NCBI GenBank assembly: GCA_903862155.1
Contig: CAIOXF010000100.1
Location: 1-6,060 of the forward strand
DNA from: an uncultured cyanobacterium
GTDB taxonomy: Bacteria; Cyanobacteriota; Cyanobacteriia; PCC-6307; Cyanobiaceae
Direction: 5' to 3'
Length of the DNA: 6,060 nucleotides
Numbering within the stretch: the stretch's first letter is position 1; the number at the start of each line of letters is the position of its first letter. The translations under genes were made by a program, and so were the position numbers. The notes beneath the pieces were generated by a model. That model searched no databases. It was not told the origin of the DNA and saw only the letters and a program-made list of their open reading frames with translations. Positions 1 to 5,415 of this stretch are shown here, piece after piece.

Positions 1-1191
1 CGGCAATTGCGGCGGCTACTCAACCTGGCCCAGATCTGCCAGAGCCATGCGCTCTCGTTTTTCCACCTCAGCAGCCCTGATTTCCTGCTGGGCTGGGAGA
101 GCGATCCGGCCAGGCGCAACGTGTTCGGCCTGATGGCCGCCGATCCGGATCTGGCTCGCGCCGGCATCCGCCTGCGCCAGTTCGGCCAGCAGGTGCTGGA
201 GCTGCTGGGCGGCCGCAAGATTCATTCCGCCTGGGCGGTGCCCGGCGGGGTGCGCTCGCCCTTGAGCGAGGAGGCCAAGGCCTGGATCCTGGAGCGCCTG
301 CCGGAAGCGAAGGCCACCGTGCGGCTGGCCCTCGATCTCTATAAGGGCCTGCTGGATGGGCCGCTGCAACGGGAGCAGGCCACCTTTGGCGACTTCCCGT
401 CGCTGTTCATGGGGCTAGTGGCGCCGGATGGCCGCTGGGAGTGCATCGAGGGCGCGATCCGCTTCATCCACAGCGAGGGGCGGATCGTGGCCGATGGCCT
501 CTCGGAAGACGACTACGCCAGCTTCCTGGGGGAAGCGGTGGAGAGCTGGAGCTATCTCAAGTTCCCCTACTACAAACCGCTCGGCTATCCCGATGGCATC
601 TACCGGGTGGGGCCCCTGGCGCGCCTGAATGTGTGCGACGCGATTGGCACCCCCTGGGCCGATGCGGAGCTGGCGGAGTTCCGACAGCGCAATGGCACCG
701 CCAGCAGCGGCGGGCGCATCGTTACCTCCTCGTTTGCCTATCACCACGCCCGGCTGGTGGAGATCGTGGCCTGCTTGGAGGGCATCGAACAGCTGGTGGT
801 TGAGCCGCAGCTGCAGAACGGCCGGATCCGCTCCCTCGCCAGCCTTAACGCCAACGAGGCGGTGGGGGTAAGCGAGGCCCCGCGCGGCACGCTGTTTCAC
901 CACTACCGGGTGGACGACAACGGCCTGATCACCCGTGTGAACCTGATCATTGCCACGGGTCAGAACAACCTGGCGATGAACCGCACCGTGGCCCAGATCG
1001 CGCGGGAATTCATCCCCGATCCGGTGCCCGCCGATGCCGAGATTCCTGAGCCCCTGCTGAACCGGGTGGAGGCGGGGATCCGCTGCTTTGATCCGTGCCT
1101 CAGCTGCAGCACCCATGCCGCCGGTCAGATGCCGCTGCAGCTGCAGTTGGTGGATGCGGCAGGCCAGGTGTTGGCCGAGCGGCGCAGCTGA
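1..1191 (+). CDS. hoxH: HoxH, large catalytic subunit of the bidirectional [NiFe]-hydrogenase (5'-truncated by window edge)
   Basis: Catalytic subunit of the cytoplasmic NAD(P)-linked hydrogenase; it holds the Ni-Fe centre where H2 is split or formed. The reading frame is open from base 1, so 396 residues are visible. Cyanobacterial HoxH is about 475 residues, so roughly 80-90 N-terminal residues, including the first RxCGxC nickel-ligand motif, lie upstream. The TTG at position 7 is an internal leucine, not a start. Family stretches seen are SHALSFFHLSSPDFLLGW near the left edge, RLRQFGQ, KFPYYK.LGYPDGIYRVGPLARLNVC and EAPRGTLFHHY. The C-terminus carries the second ligand motif DPCLSCSTH (visible residues 364-372; Cys366, Cys369, His372), followed by a 24-residue tail beginning AAGQMPL, which the maturation protease should remove after the His. 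The stop overlaps the hoxW start by one base. HoxE/F/U/Y, the expected partners, would lie upstream. Identification is near certain. Confidence 0.97.
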   Translation, partial: RQLRRLLNLAQICQSHALSFFHLSSPDFLLGWESDPARRNVFGLMAADPDLARAGIRLRQFGQQVLELLGGRKIHSAWAVPGGVRSPLSEEAKAWILERLPEAKATVRLALDLYKGLLDGPLQREQATFGDFPSLFMGLVAPDGRWECIEGAIRFIHSEGRIVADGLSEDDYASFLGEAVESWSYLKFPYYKPLGYPDGIYRVGPLARLNVCDAIGTPWADAELAEFRQRNGTASSGGRIVTSSFAYHHARLVEIVACLEGIEQLVVEPQLQNGRIRSLASLNANEAVGVSEAPRGTLFHHYRVDDNGLITRVNLIIATGQNNLAMNRTVAQIAREFIPDPVPADAEIPEPLLNRVEAGIRCFDPCLSCSTHAAGQMPLQLQLVDAAGQVLAERRS

Positions 1192-1661
1192 TGGATTCTC
1201 GGATGCTTCAGCCCAGCCTGGTGATCGGCATCGGCAACCCCCTGCGCGGTGACGATGGCGTGGGCTGGCACCTGGCTGAAGCATTGGGACCGCCCCATCG
1301 GGCGTTCCACCAGCTCACACCGGAGTGCGCGGCAGTGCTGGCGGGTTGCAGGCGCGTTCTGTTTGTCGATGCCTGGTGCGGGGAGTCTGTGTCTGCCGAA
1401 CCACTGCTCAGGCCGCTGGTGTGTGCGGCTGCCGGTGGCGTTGCTCCTAGGGAATCAGCGTTCACCCACCAGCTCCATCCCGCTGCCCTGCTGGCGATCA
1501 GCGATCGGCTCTATGGGCATCGGCCTGAGGCCTGGGAGTTGCTGGTTCCCGCCAGCCGAAGGGATCACGGCGAGGCTTTCTCGCCCCAACTGCAGGCCCG
1601 GCTGCCCCGGGCGCGGGCGTTGGTGCAGCAGTGGCTGGAGGAGGCGCTGTGCACGAGTTGA
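1191..1661 (+). CDS. hoxW: HoxW, hydrogenase maturation endopeptidase (HoxH-specific)
   Basis: A 156-residue nickel-dependent protease of the HybD/HycI family (usually about 150-165 aa) that cuts the C-terminal tail from HoxH once nickel is inserted. The N-terminus has the family signature VIGIGNPLRGDDGVG (residues 11-25). LFVDAWC follows at 57-63 and THQLHPAALL at 92-101. By comparison with HybD (Glu16, Asp62, His93) the nickel-sensing ligands here are probably Asp22, Asp60 and His93; His96 is a second candidate. The chosen ATG at 1191 shares its A with the hoxH stop (TGATG), typical of translational coupling. An ATG at 1203 (Met5) is a possible alternative, and neither has a strong Shine-Dalgarno sequence. 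Lying directly behind its substrate gene supports HoxH as its target. The 3' end overlaps hypA by 13 nt. Function is assigned from motif and context together. Confidence 0.93.
   Translation: MDSRMLQPSLVIGIGNPLRGDDGVGWHLAEALGPPHRAFHQLTPECAAVLAGCRRVLFVDAWCGESVSAEPLLRPLVCAAAGGVAPRESAFTHQLHPAALLAISDRLYGHRPEAWELLVPASRRDHGEAFSPQLQARLPRARALVQQWLEEALCTS
1637..1644 (+). promoter_or_regulatory. Shine-Dalgarno sequence for hypA
   Basis: GGAGGAGG lies inside the 3' end of hoxW, four bases before the GTG at 1649. It is one of the two strongest ribosome-binding matches in the window. It supports the GTG at 1649 as the hypA start over the upstream in-frame GTG at 1631, which would put this motif inside the coding region. 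Confidence 0.7.
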
Positions 1662-1990
1662 GCCTGATGGACAACGTGCGCGAACTGGCGCTGGAGCAGG
1701 CCCGGCTCCATGGCGCCAGCCGCATTGATGGGATCACCTTGCGCATCGGCGCGCTGGCAGGGGTGGAGCCCGAAGCGCTGCGTTTCGCCTTTGAGGTTGT
1801 GATGGCGGGGAGTATCGCCGCCACCGCTGAGCTGCATGTGCAGGCGGTGGCGGCGGAAGCGTTCTGTGAACCCTGCCATTTGTCGTTTGCAGTGGAGAGC
1901 GGACTGTGCGAATGCCCCCGCTGTGGGGCCATCAGTCGCCGCTTGCTGCGGGGCCGGGAGCTGGAGTTGGCGTCGTTGGAGCTGGTCTGA
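1649..1990 (+). CDS. hypA: HypA, nickel metallochaperone for hydrogenase maturation
   Basis: A 113-residue nickel-binding zinc protein that works with HypB to load nickel into the hydrogenase large subunit in the cytoplasm. The GTG start at 1649 gives an N-terminus MHELSLM, matching the family's MHE start, where Met1/His2 form part of the nickel site. Starting at the GTG at 1631 would add six residues and bury that site. The zinc domain has two CxxC pairs, Cys73/Cys76 and Cys89/Cys92, separated by 12 residues as expected. The LRIGALAGVEPEALRFAFE stretch (residues 31-49) is also typical. Length fits the family (about 113-118 aa). The gene overlaps the end of hoxW by 13 nt in another frame. It is followed by the only non-coding gap in the window. 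No anomalies are seen. Confidence 0.95.
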   Translation: MHELSLMDNVRELALEQARLHGASRIDGITLRIGALAGVEPEALRFAFEVVMAGSIAATAELHVQAVAAEAFCEPCHLSFAVESGLCECPRCGAISRRLLRGRELELASLELV

Positions 1991-2015
1991 GCGCCATCGG
2001 ATCGCCAACACAACG

Positions 2016-2044
2016 CTGACGGTCCTACGGGCCCTGCCTAGCTT
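2016..2044 (+). promoter_or_regulatory. Possible weak internal promoter before hypB
   Basis: In the 74-nt gap between hypA and hypB, CTGACG (2016-2021) and TAGCTT (2039-2044) are 17 bases apart, matching the -35 and -10 consensus at about 4/6 and 3/6 positions. TAGCTT also fits the loose cyanobacterial TANNNT -10 pattern. A transcript would start near 2051, leaving only about 14 nt before the hypB ATG. Such weak matches occur by chance, so this is only a candidate for independent hypB expression. Confidence 0.2.
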
Positions 2045-2052
2045 GAAACCCC

Positions 2053-2064
2053 GGCGCCAGCGCC
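2053..2064 (+). repeat. GC-only inverted repeat abutting the hypB start codon
   Basis: GGCGC and GCGCC arms flank a 2-nt centre (CA) and end directly at the hypB ATG, where a Shine-Dalgarno sequence would normally sit. No purine-rich ribosome-binding motif is visible here. The loop is too tight for the whole stem to fold as drawn, so any effect on hypB translation is inference. Confidence 0.4.
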
Positions 2065-2772
2065 ATGTGCACCACCTGCGATTGCGGTTTGCCGGCGCCC
2101 CAACGGGTGGATGTGGGCGCTGCCCTGCTCTCGCGCAACGACGCCCTCGCTTCAGCCCTGCGCCAGCGATTTGAAGCTGCTGGGGTGCGGGCCATCAACC
2201 TGCTGTCGTCGCCGGGTTCGGGCAAAACGGCGCTGCTCGAATGGCTGGGCCGGCACTGGGGGCACCACCACCCCATGGCCGTGATCGTGGGCGATCTGGC
2301 CACCGACAACGACGCGCGGCGCCTGCAGGCGGCGGGTGTGCAGGCCGTGCAGATCACCACGGGCCAGGCCTGCCACCTGGAGGCTGCGATGGTGGCCGAC
2401 GGGCTGCATCGTTTGCAGCACGATGGCGTAGTGCTCGAGCAGCTGGAGCTGCTCGTGATCGAGAACGTGGGCAACCTGGTGTGCCCTGCCGCCTACGACC
2501 TGGGCGAAGCGCAGCGGGTGGTGCTGCTCTCCGTGACCGAAGGCGAAGACAAGCCGCTCAAATACCCCGCCACCTTCCACTCGGCCGATGTGGTGGTGAT
2601 TAGCAAGATCGATCTCGCTGAGGTGGTGGGCTTCGATGTGGCCAACGCTCGCCGCCACATTGAGCGGGTGGCGCCCCGGGCCCGGATCGTGGAGCTGTCG
2701 GCCCGTACGGGCGCGGGCATGGATGCGCTGCTGGAGGCGTTGGCGTTGGAGCGGCTGCCTGCCTGCGCATGA
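2065..2772 (+). CDS. hypB: HypB, Ni-binding GTPase for hydrogenase maturation
   Basis: A 235-residue SIMIBI-class GTPase that, with HypA, drives nickel insertion into HoxH. The N-terminus MCTTCDCG resembles the CxxCGC high-affinity nickel motif of E. coli HypB, with Asp6 in place of Gly. The G domain shows the P-loop SSPGSGKT (residues 48-55), VGDLATDNDA (75-84), the metal-site motif GQACHLEA (100-107; Cys103/His104), the diagnostic IENVGNLVCPA (132-142), SVTEGEDKPLKYP (156-168) and the base-recognition motif as SKIDL (180-184) instead of NKxD. There is no long N-terminal histidine-rich region, only a small cluster at His64/67/68/69 after the P-loop helix. The ATG is supported by the motif beginning at Met1, although no Shine-Dalgarno sequence is evident. 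The stop overlaps the hypF start (ATGA, 4 nt). Identification is firm. Confidence 0.96.
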   Translation: MCTTCDCGLPAPQRVDVGAALLSRNDALASALRQRFEAAGVRAINLLSSPGSGKTALLEWLGRHWGHHHPMAVIVGDLATDNDARRLQAAGVQAVQITTGQACHLEAAMVADGLHRLQHDGVVLEQLELLVIENVGNLVCPAAYDLGEAQRVVLLSVTEGEDKPLKYPATFHSADVVVISKIDLAEVVGFDVANARRHIERVAPRARIVELSARTGAGMDALLEALALERLPACA

Positions 2773-5255
2773 GTGCGCGCCTGGTGCTGCTCTGCCGCGG
2801 TGTGGTGCAAGGGGTGGGATTTCGCCCGGCGGTGCATCGCTTGGCTGTGGGGCTCGGGCTCTCTGGCGATGCTTGCAACGTGGCCGGTGGTGTGCGGCTG
2901 GACCTCTCTGGTGCGCGCGAGCAGCTGGAGCAGTTTGTGGAGTTGCTGCCGCAGGCGCTGCTGGAGACCGCGCGGCTTGAGCCATTGCGGCCCGAATGGC
3001 TATCAGGCCCGGCGGCGGTGGGGGAGCCCGGTCTGCGCATCGCCGCTGCTGCGCCGATTCCCCTGGGCGTGGGCCTGGTGGCTCCGGCCCTCAGTGCCGA
3101 TCGGGCCCCCTGTGCCGCTTGCCGCGCCGAGCTCGCCGATCCCACCAGCCGGCGCTTTCGCTACCCGTTCATCAGCTGCAGCCAGTGCGGGCCGCGTTAC
3201 TCGATCGCTACCGCCGAGCCCTATGCCCGCGCCCACACCACCCTGGAGGGCTTCCCCCTCTGTGCGGCCTGCCAGGGGGAGTTCAGCGATCCCTGTGATC
3301 GCCGCTTCCATGCCGAAACCACGGGTTGCCCGGCCTGTGGGCCGCGGCTGCAGATGCTGGATCCGTCCGGGGAGCTGCTCGGCGAGGGGGCATCTGATGG
3401 TCTGATCCAGCGGGCCTGCGCATTCCTGAAGGCCGGCCATGTGTTGGCGCTGCAAGGGGTGGGTGGTTTTCAGCTGCTGGTGGATGCCACCAACCCCGAG
3501 GCGGTGGCGTTGCTGCGGCGGCGCAAAGGCCGACCGTTTAAGCCGCTCGCGCTGTTGGTGGCTCACGCCGAGGCGGTGGCGCCGTGGGTGCACCTTGGCG
3601 CCGCTGAGCGACAGCTGCTGGAGAGCGCGGCAGCGCCGATCGTGCTGTTGCGCCGGCGTGATCTCGCAGAGGAGGCATTCCCCGGAGTGGCTCCCGCCAG
3701 CTCGGCGCTGGGGGTGATGCTGCCGGCATCGCCGTTGCATCTGCTTCTGGCCGAAGCGATGGGAAGGCCCCTAGTGGCTACCAGCGGCAATTGCAGCGGT
3801 GCGTTGCTCTGCACCGACCCGGCGGAGGCGATCGATCGCCTTGGATCGCGACCAGGCGGTGAGCCCATCGCCGACGCCTTTCTGGTGCACAACCGCCCGA
3901 TCGCTCGCCCCCTCGACGACTCGGTGGCCCAGGTGGTGGACGGTCAGCCGATGCTGTTGCGCCGGGCCCGGGGCTATGCGCCGGAGCCGTTGCGGTTGCC
4001 CGAGCCCCCAGCCCCGGGGCATTGTCTGCTGGCGGTGGGCGCGGATCTGAAAAGTGCCCCAGCCGTGCTGGCGGAGGGCAAGGTGTGGCTGGCGCCCTAC
4101 GGCGGTGATTTGGCCGGTGCAGCCCAGCAGCAGCGCCTGGCGGCGGGGCTGGCGGAACTCGCCCAGCGCTATGGCGAGCACTTGGAGCTGATCGCCAGCG
4201 ATCGGCACCCCGGCTACGCGAGCCGGCTGCTGGCGGCTCAACAGGCCAGTGCGGCCCAGCTCCCGATCACGGGGCTGCAGCACCACGGCGCCCACGCGTT
4301 GGCGGTGGCCGCGGAGCACGGGTTGAACCTGCCGCTGCTGGCCATCTGCTGCGATGGCCTGGGCTACGGCGACACTCCGGCCCAGCCGTTGTGGGGCGGC
4401 GAGCTGTTGCTGCTGGCACATCCCGAGCAACACTCCCCCACCGTGGAGGTGACGCGCTTGGCGGCGCTGCGCCCGTTCCCCTTGGTCGGCGGTGAGCAGG
4501 CCATGCGTGAGCCTCGGCGCGCTGCCCTCGGGCTGCTGGCTGTCGCTGGGGCACCCCTGCTGTCGCACCCCGCCGCCGCACCCTGCTGCGAGGCGTTTCA
4601 GCCCGGTGAATGGGCCCTGCTGCTGCAGGCCCTGGCCTCCGGTTGCAATGCTCCCCGCACCAGTAGCTCCGGTCGGTTGATCGATGCCGCCGCGTCCCTA
4701 TTGGGATGCTGCCAGATCCTCAGCACCGAGGCGGAAGGGGGCATTCGCCTGGAAGGCCTCGCGGCCCAGGCTCCGCCCGGGGGGCCGGCTTATCCCCTGC
4801 CGCTGCAGCCCAGCACGGATGCCGACGCTCCCGCGATGGGGTGGCTGGATTGGTTGCCACTGCTGGAGGCCCTGCTCGCCGATGGCGCAGCTGGGGTGCC
4901 GGCCGCGGAGCGGGCTGCTCGGGTTCACCGCGGATTGGTGGAGGGCTTCGTGGCCGTGGCGGCCCAGGCCGCTGGGCGGTTGGGGATCCGTGCAGTGGCC
5001 CTAGGCGGCGGTTGCTTCCAGAACCGCCTGCTGCTGGAGGGATCCATTGCCGCACTCAGACAGCGGGGGCTCCAGCCCTATTGGGGCCAACAGGTGCCAT
5101 GCAACGACGGAGGCATCGCTGTGGGACAGCTTTGGGCAGCCCTGGCGAACGTCCCTATAACGACAGCGGAGCCGCCCGCGCGCATCCATGTGTCTGGCCA
5201 TGCCCGGCCGCATCCTGTCCATCGCCGTGGCGGCGCCACCCGGTGCGGCAACTGA
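2769..5255 (+). CDS. hypF: HypF, carbamoyltransferase for hydrogenase CN-ligand synthesis
   Basis: An 828-residue enzyme that converts carbamoyl phosphate and ATP into carbamoyl-adenylate and passes the carbamoyl group to HypE, the source of the CN ligands. Domains in order: acylphosphatase-like (about 1-95) with GVVQGVGFRP (11-20; Arg19) and Asn37; zinc-finger region with four CxxC pairs (Cys115/118, 137/140, 165/168, 187/190) spaced exactly 18, 24 and 18 residues; YrdC-like (about 205-400) with GVGGFQLLVDA, RRRKGRPFKPLALL and RRARGYAPEP; Kae1-like (about 418-793) with DRHPGYAS, QHHGAHALA (HxxxH spacing kept), CDGLGYGD..LWGGE, SSSGRLIDAAASLLG, GGGCFQNR and CNDGG (778-782). The family usually ends soon after CNDGGIAVGQLW at about 750-780 aa. 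Here about 35 further residues of arginine/histidine/proline-rich sequence follow, and the last 68 nt lie over hypC in another frame. The start overlaps the hypB stop (ATGA). Confidence 0.95.
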   Translation: MSARLVLLCRGVVQGVGFRPAVHRLAVGLGLSGDACNVAGGVRLDLSGAREQLEQFVELLPQALLETARLEPLRPEWLSGPAAVGEPGLRIAAAAPIPLGVGLVAPALSADRAPCAACRAELADPTSRRFRYPFISCSQCGPRYSIATAEPYARAHTTLEGFPLCAACQGEFSDPCDRRFHAETTGCPACGPRLQMLDPSGELLGEGASDGLIQRACAFLKAGHVLALQGVGGFQLLVDATNPEAVALLRRRKGRPFKPLALLVAHAEAVAPWVHLGAAERQLLESAAAPIVLLRRRDLAEEAFPGVAPASSALGVMLPASPLHLLLAEAMGRPLVATSGNCSGALLCTDPAEAIDRLGSRPGGEPIADAFLVHNRPIARPLDDSVAQVVDGQPMLLRRARGYAPEPLRLPEPPAPGHCLLAVGADLKSAPAVLAEGKVWLAPYGGDLAGAAQQQRLAAGLAELAQRYGEHLELIASDRHPGYASRLLAAQQASAAQLPITGLQHHGAHALAVAAEHGLNLPLLAICCDGLGYGDTPAQPLWGGELLLLAHPEQHSPTVEVTRLAALRPFPLVGGEQAMREPRRAALGLLAVAGAPLLSHPAAAPCCEAFQPGEWALLLQALASGCNAPRTSSSGRLIDAAASLLGCCQILSTEAEGGIRLEGLAAQAPPGGPAYPLPLQPSTDADAPAMGWLDWLPLLEALLADGAAGVPAAERAARVHRGLVEGFVAVAAQAAGRLGIRAVALGGGCFQNRLLLEGSIAALRQRGLQPYWGQQVPCNDGGIAVGQLWAALANVPITTAEPPARIHVSGHARPHPVHRRGGATRCGN
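3826..3841. repeat. 16-bp perfect palindrome inside hypF
   Basis: AGGCGATCGATCGCCT reads identically on both strands. It lies in the YrdC-like region of hypF, where it encodes part of EAIDRL. Its core contains two overlapping 7-bp parts of the cyanobacterial HIP1 octamer GCGATCGC, but not the full octamer. It may be a HIP1 relative or a codon-use coincidence; no function can be read from it. Confidence 0.55.
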
Positions 5256-5415
5256 GGCTGCTGATGCCGGCAGCCTCTGGCGCATGGCCGAGGTGGACTT
5301 CGGCGGGGTGCGTCAGCCGGTGAGCCTGGCCTGCCTGCCTGAGGCGCAGGTGGGCGATCAGGTGCTGGTGCACGTGGGCATGGCGTTGAGCATCGTGCAG
5401 GAGGAGGAGCCTTGA
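5188..5415 (+). CDS. hypC: HypC, hydrogenase maturation chaperone
   Basis: A 75-residue small chaperone that binds HypD while the Fe(CN)2CO unit is assembled and then carries it to the hydrogenase large-subunit precursor. The N-terminus MCLAMPGRI (residues 1-9) carries the essential Cys2, and VGDQVLVHVGMAL (55-67) carries the conserved histidine (His62, equivalent to His51 of E. coli HypC). AEVDFGGVRQPVSLACLPEAQ (34-54) is typical of the beta-barrel. Two oddities stand out. The loop between the first strand and AEVDFGG is long (about residues 13-32, Ala/Pro-rich). The protein ends at IVQEEEP, without the C-terminal helix seen in longer members. Codons 1-22 lie over the end of hypF in another frame. 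The nearest purine-rich site (GGAG, 5168-5171) is too distant to be a good Shine-Dalgarno sequence, so translation may depend on ribosomes finishing hypF. The stop overlaps the nifJ start by 3 nt. Confidence 0.93.
   Translation: MCLAMPGRILSIAVAAPPGAATEAADAGSLWRMAEVDFGGVRQPVSLACLPEAQVGDQVLVHVGMALSIVQEEEP
5399..5409 (+). promoter_or_regulatory. Shine-Dalgarno sequence for nifJ
   Basis: AGGAGGAGGAG, within the last codons of hypC (Gln-Glu-Glu-Glu), precedes the TTG at 5412. The first AGGAGG (5399-5404) leaves a 7-nt spacer, which is ideal. This strong site is the main reason to accept the rare TTG start. Confidence 0.75.

Noticed and set aside
7..9. TTG at position 7 as the hoxH start
   Set aside because: The frame is open to base 1 and the protein begins mid-domain compared with full-length HoxH, so this is an internal leucine codon.
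1135..1146. Tandem CTGCAG repeat near the hoxH 3' end
   Set aside because: It simply encodes Leu-Gln-Leu-Gln with preferred GC-rich codons and sits in the normal HoxH tail.
1095..1190. Upstream extension of hoxW starting at 1095
   Set aside because: It would add 32 Ala/Gly-rich residues read from the hoxH end; the family begins just before the GxGNxLxxDDGxG motif, which fits the ATG at 1191.
415..1284. Long minus-strand open frame (289 codons) opposite hoxH and hoxW
   Set aside because: It lies opposite well-recognised plus-strand genes, its protein is Ala/Gly/His/Arg-rich without family motifs, and long antisense frames are expected at this GC content.
2021..2033. Hairpin GGTCC-TAC-GGGCC as a transcription terminator after hypA
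   Set aside because: The stem is only 5 bp with one G-U pair and no T-run follows, so it does not resemble an intrinsic terminator.
1991..2064. NtcA-type (GTA-N8-TAC) or other recognisable regulator site in the hypA-hypB gap
   Set aside because: No GTA half-site and no other operator pattern could be found there.
2152..2985. Minus-strand open frame (277 codons) opposite hypB and the start of hypF
   Set aside because: No recognisable domain; it mirrors hypB coding sequence and is explained by high GC.
3003..4568. Minus-strand frames (3003-3740 and 3771-4568) opposite hypF
   Set aside because: Both are low-complexity Gln/Arg/Ala/Gly-rich translations antisense to conserved hypF domains, with no family signature.
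4706..5323. Plus-strand frame of 205 codons across the hypF end and hypC start
   Set aside because: It is an out-of-frame reading of hypF and hypC, Gly/Arg/Pro-rich, with no motifs.
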